Shown: positions 15,557 through 25,329, counted from the first letter of the stretch. The stretch is 64,000 nucleotides of DNA from Xanthobacter dioxanivorans (GCF_016807805.1 NZ_CP063362.1:310001-374000); one strand, 5' to 3'. Numbers and translations are program-made. The notes: generated by a model from the sequence alone, not told the origin.

Positions 15557-17986
15557 ATGATGAACCTCGCCGAGTATCGCCGACACGGGAGCCGGCTCGC
15601 GGACTACCTGCCGTGGGCGGCCCTGGTCGGCCCAGGCCTTGTCCTCAACAAGGACGGCAGCTTCCAGAGGACCGCACGGTTCCGCGGGCCGGACCTGGAT
15701 TCCGCCGTGCCCGCCGAACTGGTTGCCGTGGCGGGTCGCCTCAACAGCGCCTTCCGCCGCCTCGGCTCCGGCTGGGCACTGTACGTGGAGGCCCAGCGGC
15801 ACGAGGCGGGCGCCTATCCGGAGAGCGCCTTCCCCGATCCGGCCTCCGCATTGGTCGATGCCGAACGTAAGGCGGGCTTCGCCGAGGCCGGCAGCCATTT
15901 CGAGTCGAGCTATTTCCTCACCTTCACCTGGCTCCCACCAGCGGAGGATGCCGCGCGAGCGGAGAGCTGGCTCTATGAGGGGCGTGGGCGCGAGGGTGTC
16001 GATCCACACGAAGCATTGGGTGGCTTCGTCGATCGGACAGACCGGGTGCTCCGGCTGGTCGAAGCCTTCATGCCGGAGTGCCGTTGGCTCGATGACGCCG
16101 AGACCCTGACCTATCTCCACGGCTGCGTTTCAACCCGGCGCCAGCGGGTCCGTGTCCCCGAGACACCCATGTATCTCGACGCGCTCCTCGCCGACCAGCC
16201 GCTCACTGGCGGGCTGGAGCCCATGTTGGGCGACCAGCACCTGCGCGTCCTCACCGTCGTGGGCTTTCCCACGGCGACGACGCCGGGAATCCTCGACGAT
16301 CTCAATCGGCTGGCCTTCCCCTATCGCTGGTCGACCCGGGCCCTCCTCCTCGATAAGACAGACGCGACCCGGCTGCTCACGAGAATCCGCAGGCAGTGGT
16401 TCGCCAAGCGCAAATCCATCGCCGCCATCCTCAAGGAGGTGATGACCAACGAAGTTTCGGTGCTGGTGGATTCGGATGCCGCCAACAAGGCGGAGGATGC
16501 CGATTTCGCCCTCCAGGAGCTCGGCGCCGACCATGCCGGCATCGCCTATGTCACCGCCACGGTAACGGTCTGGGATGCTGATCCCCGTATCGCGGACGAG
16601 AAGCTCAGGCTGGTCGAGAAGGTGATCCAGGGCCGGGACTTCACGGCCATGATCGAGACCATCAACGCCGTGGACGCATGGCTCGGCAGCCTTCCGGGCA
16701 ATGTCTATGCGAATGTCCGCCAGCCGCCCGTCTCCACCCTCAACCTCGCACACATGATCCCGCTCTCCGCCGTCTGGGCCGGAGACGAGCAGGACGCGCA
16801 TCTTGCGGCGCCGCCGCTGTTGTATGGCAAGACGGAAGGCTCGACCCCGTTCCGCTTCTCGCTCCATGTGGGAGACGTGGGCCATACGCTGGTAGTGGGA
16901 CCGACCGGTGCCGGCAAGTCGGTCCTGCTGGCGCTCATGGCCCTGCAGTTCCGGCGCTATGCCGGATCCCAGGTGTTCGCCTTCGACTTCGGCGGCAGCA
17001 TCCGAGCGGCGGCCCTCGCCATGGGTGGCGACTGGCACGATCTCGGTGGAAGCCTCGCGGAGGATAGCACCGCGCTCCAGCCGCTCGCCCGCGTCGATGA
17101 GCTTTCTGAGCGCAGCTGGGCGGCGGACTGGATCGTGGCGATCCTCACCCGGGAAGGCATCTCGATCACCCCGGAGGTGAAGGAACATATCTGGTCGGCG
17201 CTTTCGTCGCTCGCTTCCGCGCCCGTTGAAGAGCGCACGCTGACCGGCCTCGCCGTCCTGCTCCAATCCAATGCGCTGAAGCAGGCGCTGCGGCCCTATT
17301 GCATCGGTGGCGCCCAAGGCCGGCTGCTCGATGCCGAGGCGGAGCATCTGGGGCAGGCGTCCGTCCAGGCCTTCGAGACCGAGGGGCTGATCGGCACCAG
17401 CGCCGCGCCGGCTGTCCTCTCCTATCTCTTCCACCGCATTGAGGACCGCCTCGACGGGTCTCCCACCCTCCTCATCATCGACGAGGGATGGCTCGCCCTC
17501 GATGATCCGGGCTTCGCCGGCCAGCTCAGGGAATGGCTGAAGACCCTGCGCAAGAAGAACGCCAGCGTGGTGTTCGCCACCCAGTCCCTCTCGGACATTG
17601 ACGGCTCGGCCATCGCCCCCGCCATCATCGAGAGCTGTCAGACCCGGCTGCTTCTCCCCAACGAGCGGGCCATCGAGCCCCAGATCACCGCCATCTACCG
17701 CCGCTTCGGCCTCAACGACCGGCAGATCGAGATCCTCGCACGGGCCACCCCGAAGCGGGACTATTACTGCCAGTCCCGGCGCGGCAACCGCTTGTTCGAG
17801 CTCGGGCTCTCGCAGGTGGCGCTCGCCTTGTGCGCCGCCGGGTCCAAGACCGATCAGGCGGCGCTCTCGCAGATCCTCGCCGAGCATGGGCGCGATGGTT
17901 TCCTCGCCGCCTGGCTGCGGCATCGCGGCCTCGGCTGGGCGGCCGACCTCATCCCCACCCTCGACCTTCTGGAGACACGCCAATGA
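15557..17986 (+). CDS. trbE: TrbE, VirB4-type ATPase
   Basis: 809 aa, standard for TrbE. It is a large cytoplasmic/inner-membrane ATPase that powers pilus assembly. Walker A is GPTGAGKS at about 447-454; the Walker B region is TLLIIDEGWLAL, followed by LKTLRKKNASVVFATQS. The N-terminal CagE/VirB4 domain has the typical opening. Its stop overlaps the trbJ start by 4 bases. Confidence 0.95.
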   Translation: MMNLAEYRRHGSRLADYLPWAALVGPGLVLNKDGSFQRTARFRGPDLDSAVPAELVAVAGRLNSAFRRLGSGWALYVEAQRHEAGAYPESAFPDPASALVDAERKAGFAEAGSHFESSYFLTFTWLPPAEDAARAESWLYEGRGREGVDPHEALGGFVDRTDRVLRLVEAFMPECRWLDDAETLTYLHGCVSTRRQRVRVPETPMYLDALLADQPLTGGLEPMLGDQHLRVLTVVGFPTATTPGILDDLNRLAFPYRWSTRALLLDKTDATRLLTRIRRQWFAKRKSIAAILKEVMTNEVSVLVDSDAANKAEDADFALQELGADHAGIAYVTATVTVWDADPRIADEKLRLVEKVIQGRDFTAMIETINAVDAWLGSLPGNVYANVRQPPVSTLNLAHMIPLSAVWAGDEQDAHLAAPPLLYGKTEGSTPFRFSLHVGDVGHTLVVGPTGAGKSVLLALMALQFRRYAGSQVFAFDFGGSIRAAALAMGGDWHDLGGSLAEDSTALQPLARVDELSERSWAADWIVAILTREGISITPEVKEHIWSALSSLASAPVEERTLTGLAVLLQSNALKQALRPYCIGGAQGRLLDAEAEHLGQASVQAFETEGLIGTSAAPAVLSYLFHRIEDRLDGSPTLLIIDEGWLALDDPGFAGQLREWLKTLRKKNASVVFATQSLSDIDGSAIAPAIIESCQTRLLLPNERAIEPQITAIYRRFGLNDRQIEILARATPKRDYYCQSRRGNRLFELGLSQVALALCAAGSKTDQAALSQILAEHGRDGFLAAWLRHRGLGWAADLIPTLDLLETRQ

Positions 17987-18717
17987 TCCGCCGTTCGTTG
18001 CGGGCGGCGCTCGTCGCCGCGCCGCTCCTCACGTGTCCGCTCGTGCCGGCCGCGGCACAGGCCGTGGTCTTTGACCCCTCCAACTATACTCAGAACCTCC
18101 TCCAGGCAGCACGGGCGCTGCAGCAGGTCACCAACCAGATCACTTCGCTACAGAACGAAGCGCAGATGCTGATCAACCAGGCCCGCAACCTCGCGAGCCT
18201 GCCATATTCCTCTCTCAGCGCGCTCCAGCAATCCGCCCAACGCACCCAGCAACTGCTCGGGCAGGCCCAGAAGATCGCCTATGACGTCACCGCCATCGAT
18301 CGGGCGTTCCAAGGCCAGTACGGCTCGGTCTCCCTGAGCGCGTCGGACGCCGCCCTTGTCACCCAGGCCAGGAGCCGCTGGGAGACCACGGTCGCCGGCC
18401 TCCAGGATGCGCTGCGGGTGCAGGCGGGCGTCGTCGGCAATCTCGACAGCGGCCGCTCGCAGGCCTCGACGCTGGTCGGGCAGAGTCAGGCGGCGACCGG
18501 CGCTCTGCAGGCCATGCAGGCGGGGAACCAGCTCCAGGCGCTCCAGGCGCAGCAGCTCTCCGACCTCACCGCCGTGGTCGCCGCCAACGGCCGGGCGCAG
18601 GCGCTGTCCGAAGCCGAGCGCGCGACGGCGGTGTCTGAGGGCCAGGAGCACTACCGGCGCTTCTCGACCCCGTCGAGCTACCAGCCCTCCGCCGTCACCA
18701 TGTTCCGCGGGAATTGA
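17983..18717 (+). CDS. trbJ: TrbJ, VirB5-like transfer protein
   Basis: 244 aa. It has an N-terminal signal peptide (RRSLRAALVAAPLLTCPLVP, cut near AAAQA), then a long helical, Gln-rich, coiled-coil-prone body (QLLGQAQKIAYDV, QAQQLSDLTAVVA) typical of TrbJ/VirB5. Probably periplasmic and pilus-tip associated. ATG 17983 is chosen because it starts the signal peptide and overlaps the trbE stop. Confidence 0.9.
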   Translation: MIRRSLRAALVAAPLLTCPLVPAAAQAVVFDPSNYTQNLLQAARALQQVTNQITSLQNEAQMLINQARNLASLPYSSLSALQQSAQRTQQLLGQAQKIAYDVTAIDRAFQGQYGSVSLSASDAALVTQARSRWETTVAGLQDALRVQAGVVGNLDSGRSQASTLVGQSQAATGALQAMQAGNQLQALQAQQLSDLTAVVAANGRAQALSEAERATAVSEGQEHYRRFSTPSSYQPSAVTMFRGN

Positions 18718-18726
18718 GGTGCGGCC

Positions 18727-18987
18727 ATGGATCAGGGCACCGTGCTCAGAACCCTTGTTGTCGCCGGGCTAGTCGGGTCGGTGATCGCGGCTCTTGCCAT
18801 GGCCTCCGGCCTGCAGGTGGAGCCGGTCGTCGCAACCAGTGTGCCGGCAGGAACCATCTCATCAGCCGATCTCAAGAACTGCGCCAAGCTGGAGACCGCA
18901 GATCAGATCGATCCGCGCTGCGCCGCGCTGTGGGAGGCGAACCGCCGCCGCTTCTTCGGCAGGCCCGTGGACGGAGCTGCGCCATGA
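18727..18987 (+). CDS. trbK: TrbK-alt-like entry exclusion candidate
   Basis: 86 aa: one N-terminal hydrophobic segment (TLVVAGLVGSVIAALAMASG) and a short periplasmic domain with two cysteines (KNCAKLE, DPRCAALW). The position between trbJ and trbL and the C-x(about 14)-C pattern with RRRFFG match proteins annotated as TrbK-alt. The role in blocking redundant transfer is inferred from position and family. Confidence 0.78.
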   Translation: MDQGTVLRTLVVAGLVGSVIAALAMASGLQVEPVVATSVPAGTISSADLKNCAKLETADQIDPRCAALWEANRRRFFGRPVDGAAP

Positions 18988-20261
18988 ACGACGTGGGCGT
19001 CATCGACACCTTCCTCAACACCTTCACCAGCTACATCGATTCCGCCTTCGGCCTGATCAAGGGCGAGGTGACGGGCCTCTCATCCATCCTGATCGCCCTC
19101 GACATCACGCTCGCCGGCCTGTTCTGGGCCTGGGGGGCGGATGAGGACGTCATGCGCCGGCTGGTGAGGAAGACGCTGGCCATCGGCTTCTTCGCCTGGA
19201 TCGTCGGCAACTTCAACGCGCTCGCGAAGATCGTATTCGAGAGCTTCGCCGGGCTCGGCCTCAAGGCCGGCGGCTCCTCCATCAGCACGGCGGAATTCCT
19301 CCGTCCCGGGCGGCTCGCGGAAGTGGGTCTCACCGCCGGCCAGCCGCTGCTCGATGCCGCGAGCCAGCTCACCGGACCCGTGGCGCTCTTCGTCAATGCC
19401 GTCCAGATCACGGTGCTGCTGATCTCCTGGCTCCTGATCCTGATCGCCTTCTTCATCCTGGCGGTGCAGCTCTTCGTCACCCTCATCGAGTTCAAGCTGA
19501 CGACGCTCGCCGGCTTCGTCCTCATCCCCTTCGCCTTCTTCGGCAAGACCGCCTTCCTCGCCGAGAGGGTGCTCGGCAACATCGTCGCCTCCGGTGTGAA
19601 GGTGATGGTCCTCGCCGTCATCGTCGGGATTGGCTCCGGGCTGTTCTCTCAATTCACCACCTCCTACGGCGATGCCCAGCCGACCATCAGCCAGGCCCTG
19701 TCGGCGGTGCTGGCGGCGCTCGCGCTGCTTGGTCTCGGCATTTTCGGACCGGGGATCGCCACCGGCCTGATCACCGGCGCGCCGCAACTCGGAGCCGGCG
19801 CCGCCGTGGGGACTGGGCTTGCCGCAGGAGGTGTGGCGCTCGCGGGCGCCGGCGCCGCTGGACTCGCGGCGCGAGGGGCAGGTGCCGCGCTCTCCGGAAC
19901 GGCCGCGGCGGCCCGTGCTGGCGCGAGCCTCACCGGGGGTGCCGCATCCGCCTACAGCGCGGGAGCTGCCGGCCAATCCGGGCTATCCGGCGTCGCGGGT
20001 GGGCTTGGTGGTGTCGCGCGCGCCGGAGCCACTGCCGCAGCCTCTCCATTGCGCGGTTCAGCCGCCGCGCCGCCGGCCTCCGGAGCCAACGCCACCTCGT
20101 CGAGCGCCCCGGCTTCCGGTGATGTTCCCGAGTGGGCCCAGCGCATGCGCCGCTCCCAGCAGATGGCCCACGGCATCCAGACCGCGACCCATGCGGTCCG
20201 GTCCGGCGACAGCCATGGCGGCGGCTCCTCCATCTCCCTCTCCGAAAGCGATCGCTCATGA
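18984..20261 (+). CDS. trbL: TrbL, VirB6-like polytopic channel protein
   Basis: 425 aa. The N-terminal 290 residues contain about six membrane helices (for example LLISWLLILIAFFILAVQLF). The C-terminal 130 residues are low-complexity Ala/Gly/Ser, as in TrbL. ATG 18984 overlaps the preceding stop by 4 bases. It forms the inner-membrane part of the transfer channel. Confidence 0.92.
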   Translation: MNDVGVIDTFLNTFTSYIDSAFGLIKGEVTGLSSILIALDITLAGLFWAWGADEDVMRRLVRKTLAIGFFAWIVGNFNALAKIVFESFAGLGLKAGGSSISTAEFLRPGRLAEVGLTAGQPLLDAASQLTGPVALFVNAVQITVLLISWLLILIAFFILAVQLFVTLIEFKLTTLAGFVLIPFAFFGKTAFLAERVLGNIVASGVKVMVLAVIVGIGSGLFSQFTTSYGDAQPTISQALSAVLAALALLGLGIFGPGIATGLITGAPQLGAGAAVGTGLAAGGVALAGAGAAGLAARGAGAALSGTAAAARAGASLTGGAASAYSAGAAGQSGLSGVAGGLGGVARAGATAAASPLRGSAAAPPASGANATSSSAPASGDVPEWAQRMRRSQQMAHGIQTATHAVRSGDSHGGGSSISLSESDRS

Positions 20262-20947
20262 CGCCTTTTAAGCGACCCTCGGTTCATTACGGCCGCTCGC
20301 CCGAGCCTGAGACGCCCTATCAGCGCGCAGCCCAGGTCTGGGATGACCGCATCGGCTCGGCCCGCGTGCAGGCGAAGAACTGGCGTCTCATGGCCTTCGG
20401 CTGCCTGGCGCTGGCGGCCGGCCTCTCCGGGGCCCTGGTGTGGCAGGCCCTGAGCGGCTCAGTGGTCCCCTGGGTCGTCCAGGTGGACAAGCTGGGGCAG
20501 GCGCAGGCGGTTGCACCCGCCACCTCGGACTATCGACCCTCCGATCCCCAGATCGCCTTCCACCTCACCCGCTTCATCGAGGAGGTGCGCAGCATCTCCG
20601 CCGATCCTGTCATCGTGCGTCAGAACTGGCTTAGGGCCTATGCCTATACGACGCAGGCCGGAGCAGTCGCCCTCAACGACTATGCCCGGGCTAACGATCC
20701 CTTCGCCCGGGTCGGCAAGCAACAGGTCGCGGTGGAGGTCTCGAGCGTGATCCGCGCCTCGCCGGACTCCTTCCGCATTGCCTGGACCGAGCGCTGCTAC
20801 CAGGACGGCAGCCTCGCCGACACTGTCCGCTGGAGCGCCATCCTCACCGTCGGGGTGCAGGCGCCGCGGGACGCCGAGCGCCTCCGGGCCAATCCGCTTG
20901 GGATCTACGTCAACGCCATCAACTGGTCGAAGGAACTCGCACAATGA
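20258..20947 (+). CDS. trbF: TrbF, VirB8-like scaffold protein
   Basis: 229 aa. A short cytoplasmic N-terminus carries the family's PETPYQRAAQVWDDRIGSAR motif. One membrane helix (about 45-65, LMAFGCLALAAGLSGALVWQ) and a periplasmic VirB8-like domain follow (RNPLGI-like motif RANPLGIYVNAINW at the end). It overlaps trbL and trbG by 4 bases each. Confidence 0.94.
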   Translation: MTPFKRPSVHYGRSPEPETPYQRAAQVWDDRIGSARVQAKNWRLMAFGCLALAAGLSGALVWQALSGSVVPWVVQVDKLGQAQAVAPATSDYRPSDPQIAFHLTRFIEEVRSISADPVIVRQNWLRAYAYTTQAGAVALNDYARANDPFARVGKQQVAVEVSSVIRASPDSFRIAWTERCYQDGSLADTVRWSAILTVGVQAPRDAERLRANPLGIYVNAINWSKELAQ

Positions 20948-21996
20948 CGACGGCCATCCGCAATTCCGGGAGGCCGGCTTTCCGGGGCCTCTCCTTTCTG
21001 GCTTTCCGTAAGTCCGGCTTGCCGCTTCTCCTCATTTGCACTTCCGCGCTCGCCGGCTGTGCCACCTTCGAGAAGCCGCCGGAGATCGAATATGACGATG
21101 CGCCGCCCGCCGTCTTCAAGGCCGAGCCGCCGGGGCCGGTGCGCATCGTCGAGCTGCCGAAGCCTTTGCCGCTGCCGGGCCAGCTGAAGCCGGTGGGAAA
21201 GGATGGCAAGGCGGAGCCCGAAGCCGCTGACCCTGCCTCCCGGGTCAATCAGGCCAATGCCGCCGCCCGGGTCCAGCCGGTGCGCAATGGCTTCATCAAC
21301 TCCATGCAGGTCTATCCCTTCGTGGAGGGCGCCCTCTATCAGGTCTATGCCGCGCCCGGCCAGGTCACCGACATCGCCCTGCAGCCCGGCGAGCAACTGG
21401 TGGGCACGGGGCCCGTGGCGGCCGGCGACACCGTGCGCTGGATCATCGGTGATACGGAGAGCGGAGCAGGGGGCGGGAAGCAGGTCCACATCCTAGTCAA
21501 GCCCACGCGATCGGACCTCGTCACCAACCTCGTCATCAACACCAATCTGCGCACCTATCACATGGAGCTGCGGTCCACCGAGAAGACCTACATGGCCTCG
21601 GTCTCCTGGCAGTATCCCCAGGACCAGCTTATCGCCCTGAGGCGCCAGAATGCCGAGGCGGCAGTCATGCAACCCGTCGCCGCCGGCATCGACCTGACCA
21701 AAGTGAACTTCCGCTACGAGGTCACCGGTGACCGGGCGCCGTGGCGACCGCTACGGGCGTTCGACGATGGCCAGCAGGTGTTCATCGAGTTTCCCCGCGG
21801 GATCGCCCAGGGCGAGATGCCGCCGCTGTTCGTGGTCGGCCCCCAGGGCGACACCTCCGAGCTCGTGAACTATCGCGTGCGTGGCAGCTACATGATCGTC
21901 GACCGCCTCTTCGCCGCAGCCGAGCTGCGCTTTGGCGCCGACAAGGACCAGAAGCGCGTGCGCATCTCCCGTACCGATGGGAGGCCGGTCCTATGA
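20944..21996 (+). CDS. trbG: TrbG, VirB9-like outer-membrane core component
   Basis: 350 aa. The N-terminus has a hydrophobic segment ending in the lipobox LAGC (C39), so it is probably a lipoprotein. The C-terminal VirB9 domain includes FRYEVTGDRAPWRPLRAFDD and VVGPQGDTSELVNYRVRG. It should form the outer-membrane core with TrbI. The stop overlaps the trbI start. Confidence 0.94.
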   Translation: MTTAIRNSGRPAFRGLSFLAFRKSGLPLLLICTSALAGCATFEKPPEIEYDDAPPAVFKAEPPGPVRIVELPKPLPLPGQLKPVGKDGKAEPEAADPASRVNQANAAARVQPVRNGFINSMQVYPFVEGALYQVYAAPGQVTDIALQPGEQLVGTGPVAAGDTVRWIIGDTESGAGGGKQVHILVKPTRSDLVTNLVINTNLRTYHMELRSTEKTYMASVSWQYPQDQLIALRRQNAEAAVMQPVAAGIDLTKVNFRYEVTGDRAPWRPLRAFDDGQQVFIEFPRGIAQGEMPPLFVVGPQGDTSELVNYRVRGSYMIVDRLFAAAELRFGADKDQKRVRISRTDGRPVL

Positions 21997-23240
21997 GCGT
22001 CAATGAAACCGGGAGGGAGAGAGGGCCGGAACGCACCAGCACTGACGGAGCCCGCCCGCTGACAGGGGAAGCTGTTGCGGCCATGCGGCTGCGGCCGGAG
22101 CCCCCACGGGTGACCCGCCTGTCCCGAAAAGTGCTGGCCGGGCTGGGGCTGGTCGCGGGCCTCGGGATCGGCGGGGCGCTGATCTACGCCCTTCAGACGC
22201 GCAAGGACCATGGCCGAGGACAGGAACTCTACGCCACCGATGTCAAGGCGACGCCGGACGGACTCGCCGGCTTGCCGAAGGACTACACTGGCATCCCCAA
22301 GCTCGGGCCGCCTCTGCCCGGCGACCTCGGTCGGCCGATCCTCAATGCCCAGGCCACAGCGCAGCCACCGATCCCCGCGATGGCAGGCATGCCCAATCCT
22401 GCTCTGAGCCCGGAGGAGCAGCGCCAGCAGCAGGAGACCGAGGCCGCCCGGATCGGGCGGCTTTTTGCCCAGACCAACACGCGGCCGGCGAGCCCCGTCG
22501 TGGCGCAACAGGTGAGCGCAGCGTCGGTTACAACGGCGGCATCTGTCCCGGATCTGACTTCCGTTGGTCTTACGCCGCAGGCGGTGACACAAACGCCCCA
22601 GGAGCGGCAGACGGCCTTCCTCAACCAGGCGGTCGACCGACGCACCGTGTCCCTCGACCGCGTGGCGGCTCCAGCCTCGGCCAACATCCTGCAGGCCGGC
22701 GCCGTCATCCCTGCAGCGCTGATCACCGGCATCCGCTCCGATCTGCCGGGACAGATCACCGCCCAGGTCACCGAGAATGTCCATGACAGCCCGACCGGCC
22801 GGATCCTCTTGATCCCTCAGGGCACCCGCATCGTCGGCCAATATGACAACGGCGTCGGCTTCGGCCAGCGCCGGGTGCTCCTGGTTTGGAACCGCCTTAT
22901 CTTCCCCAATGGCCGCTCCATCGTGCTGGAACGCCTGCCGGGTGCCGATGCCGGGGGTTACGCCGGCCTCGAGGACGGGGTCGACTATCACTGGGGCGAG
23001 TTGTTCAAGGCCGCGGTGCTGTCCACAATCCTCAGCGTCGGGGCGAGCGCAGGGACATCCGACAGCGACAGCGACCTCGCCAGCGCCCTGCGGGAGGGCG
23101 CCTCCGACAGCATCAGCCAGACCGGCCGCCAGATCGTCCAGCGCCAGCTCAACATCGCCCCGACGCTGACCATCCGGCCTGGATACCCGGTGCGGGTCAT
23201 CGTTTCGCGGGATCTCGTTCTAGAACGTTATGGAGGCTGA
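21993..23240 (+). CDS. trbI: TrbI, VirB10-like envelope-spanning protein
   Basis: 415 aa: a cytoplasmic N-terminus, one membrane helix (about 47-67, VLAGLGLVAGLGIGGALIYA), a Pro/Gln-rich linker, and the C-terminal TrbI/VirB10 domain (ANILQAGAVIPAALITGI, SPTGRILLIPQGTRIVGQYD, ending RPGYPVRVIVSRDLVLE). ATG 21993 is used because it overlaps the trbG stop. Confidence 0.95.
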   Translation: MSVNETGRERGPERTSTDGARPLTGEAVAAMRLRPEPPRVTRLSRKVLAGLGLVAGLGIGGALIYALQTRKDHGRGQELYATDVKATPDGLAGLPKDYTGIPKLGPPLPGDLGRPILNAQATAQPPIPAMAGMPNPALSPEEQRQQQETEAARIGRLFAQTNTRPASPVVAQQVSAASVTTAASVPDLTSVGLTPQAVTQTPQERQTAFLNQAVDRRTVSLDRVAAPASANILQAGAVIPAALITGIRSDLPGQITAQVTENVHDSPTGRILLIPQGTRIVGQYDNGVGFGQRRVLLVWNRLIFPNGRSIVLERLPGADAGGYAGLEDGVDYHWGELFKAAVLSTILSVGASAGTSDSDSDLASALREGASDSISQTGRQIVQRQLNIAPTLTIRPGYPVRVIVSRDLVLERYGG

Positions 23241-23241
23241 C

Positions 23242-23526
23242 ATGCCCAAGCTGAAGCTGACCGAGATACTCGACGACAAACCGGTGAAGGTGACGGTCGA
23301 ATTGCCGGCGAAGCTTCATCGCGATCTTGTCGCTTATGCGCAGGTCCTGAGCGAGGAGAAGGGGAGCCCGATCACCGACCCTGTCCGGCTCATTGCGCCG
23401 ATGCTTGAGCGGTTCATGGCGACGGATCGCGCATTCGCAAAGGCGCGGCGTTCGAGCCATCGAGATCCGACGCTGGCGTCGTCCCGAAGGGCGCTGACGG
23501 GTGCGCCATCGTGCGAGCAAGACTGA
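23242..23526 (+). CDS. DUF2274 protein following trbI
   Basis: 94 aa. The first 65 residues (LKLTEILDDKPVKVTVELPA, LVAYAQVLSEEKG, LIAPMLERFMATDRAFAKAR) match the DUF2274 family that regularly follows trbI in these elements. GGAGG at 23232-23236 supports ATG 23242. The last 30 residues look non-family and run antisense into the convergent LysR gene for 113 bases, so the 3' end may have been altered by rearrangement. Function unknown. Confidence 0.82.
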   Translation: MPKLKLTEILDDKPVKVTVELPAKLHRDLVAYAQVLSEEKGSPITDPVRLIAPMLERFMATDRAFAKARRSSHRDPTLASSRRALTGAPSCEQD

Positions 23527-24394
23527 GAAGAGTTCGTGCAGCCGGATTGTCGTTCCTTGGGGACGCGATCGCAAAAAATGGCAATCGCTCTCCCGCGATT
23601 GGCCGATAGACCACACCTGGAATCGAAACTGCTGTCTCGGACTCGAGCATTGGAGCCACTCCTCGACGTAATGCGACGAGCGTTAAGAGGCTATAGCGCT
23701 CTATGCTCTGGATCAGGAACCTAGGGCGGTGCCCCATCTGGCAAAGCCGAAGGCTGAGATAGTCGAGGACCTCATCTCCAGGACCACCTGAACACACAAG
23801 AAATGATTCGTGGGCAAGGTCACTCCAGCTCAACTCACTCTTGGTGCTCAAAGGATGCCCGTCCCAAAGCGCCGCAAACACGTTCTCGCGCCAAAGCTGA
23901 TGAGCATCGTAGGGATGTGGCTGGCGGTTTCCGATCGTGAAGGCGAGGTCAATATGAGACCTGTCGATCGATAAAAGATGGTGCGCAGCCGATCCCTCGC
24001 TGAATTTCACTTCGACATTTGGATACTTATTGTCGTAAGCCGCGAAAAGCTTGGAGACAAAGCCGGAGGCGAGGGACGAAAACAGTCCAACGCTCAGATG
24101 GCCCACCTCCGACCGGCCAATGGCGGCCACCTCCGCCGCTCCGTCGCGAATGTGGTCCAGCGCAAGGCAGGCACGATGAAGGAACCGCTGGCCGGCCATC
24201 GTCAGGTTGATTCCCCCGGAGTGCCGCACGAATAGGGAGGCACCGATCTGGCTTTCAACGTCGCGAATGCGACGACTGACGGAGAATTCCTGCACCCCGA
24301 GTGCCGCTGCCGCCTTCCGAAAGCTTCCAGCATCTGCCGCCGCGGTGAAATATCGGAGATCACGCACTTCGATATCAAATAATGATCGCCTCAC
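23414..24394 (-). CDS. LysR-family regulator at the ICE end
   Basis: 326 aa. The N-terminal helix-turn-helix is AGSFRKAAAALGVQEFSVSR; the co-inducer domain is standard. A LysR gene after trbI/DUF2274 is common in this ICE type. GTG 24394 has GAGG 6 bases upstream and starts MRRSLFDIEVRDLRYF; TTG codons at 24406 and 24418 are alternatives. The target genes are not evident. It overlaps DUF2274 tail to tail. Confidence 0.85.
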   Translation of the reverse strand: MRRSLFDIEVRDLRYFTAAADAGSFRKAAAALGVQEFSVSRRIRDVESQIGASLFVRHSGGINLTMAGQRFLHRACLALDHIRDGAAEVAAIGRSEVGHLSVGLFSSLASGFVSKLFAAYDNKYPNVEVKFSEGSAAHHLLSIDRSHIDLAFTIGNRQPHPYDAHQLWRENVFAALWDGHPLSTKSELSWSDLAHESFLVCSGGPGDEVLDYLSLRLCQMGHRPRFLIQSIERYSLLTLVALRRGVAPMLESETAVSIPGVVYRPIAGERLPFFAIASPRNDNPAARTLLSLARTMAHPSAPFGTTPASDLDGSNAAPLRMRDPSP

Positions 24395-24424
24395 AACACG
24401 CCTCAACGCACAACCCAAATAGGG

Positions 24425-24609
24425 GTAAATTTACCGCCCTTCAGCCCAAATCGCAATCTTAAGTTGTCCTTAGCGTCGCATTTGCCAGCGCTCTCGGCAT
24501 CCCTCGCCCGTTCGCCGCCGAGGGGATCGTTGCATCATCCGCTGGGATCCCGCTCTTACCTTGATCGCTGACCACCCATTTTACCCCTCCGACTTGGCGC
24601 TCACCTCGT
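24425..24609. other. Probable ICE/chromosome junction
   Basis: No gene. This stretch separates the last ICE-type gene (LysR) from a 5'-truncated aldo/keto reductase. It contains an AT-rich start (TAAATTTACC near 24,426) and no tRNA. An attachment site may lie here, but no direct repeat can be confirmed because the other ICE end is outside the window. Confidence 0.4.
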
Positions 24610-25329
24610 TTGGCCGGCAAGCGCGAGACCGTGAAACGTCTCGGCACCGACTATATCGACCTCTACCAGCTCCACTGGCCCGATCGCGCCGTGCCCCTGT
24701 TCGGCCAGCGCGCCACCACCCGCGCACGGGGCGGCGGCGACGGCCCGGAGGTTGCGATCGAGGAGACGCTGGCCGCACTCGATGCGCTGGTGAAGTCCGG
24801 GAAGGTGCGCCACATCGGCCTCTCCAACGAGACCGCCTGGGGCCTGCACACCTTCCTCGCCGCGGCGGAAAAGGGCATCGGCCCGCGCGTCGCCTCGGTG
24901 CAGAATGCCTACAGCCTCGTGAATCGCACCTACGAGACGGGCCTCGCCGAATTCCACCAGCGCGAGGATGTGGGCCTGCTCGCCTATTCGCCGCTGGCGC
25001 AGGGCTTTCTCACCGGCAAATATCTCGACGGCGCCCTGCCCGCCGGCGCCCGCAAGACGCTGTTCAACCGCGCCCAGCGCTATGAAAAGCCGGGCACGGA
25101 AGAGGCGGTGCGCGCCTATGTGGCGCTGGCGCGGGAGGTGGGGGTGAGCCCGGCGCAGCTCGCCATCGCCTTCGTCACCAGCCGGCCGTTCGTGACCTCC
25201 AACATCATCGGCGCCACCACCCTCGCGCAGCTGGAGGAGGATCTCGGCTCGCTCGACGTGACCCTGACGCCGGAGATCGAGGACCGCATCGACGCCCTGC
25301 ACCAGCTGCACGGAAACCCCGCGCCCTGA
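24610..25329 (+). pseudogene. Aldo/keto reductase lacking its N-terminal third
   Basis: 239 aa beginning at TTG 24610. From [16 protein letters not shown] onward it aligns with Tas-like AKRs (about 345 aa), including the histidine HW motif, the GLSNETAWG segment and [17 protein letters not shown]. The first 100 or so residues, with the catalytic Asp, Tyr and Lys, are absent, so it cannot be an active enzyme. The break lies next to the ICE end, so recombination at the junction is the likely cause. Confidence 0.8.

Noticed and set aside
16130..17983. A 617-codon minus-strand frame opposite trbE
   Set aside because: Shadow of the VirB4-type ATPase, which has Walker motifs and normal length on the plus strand.
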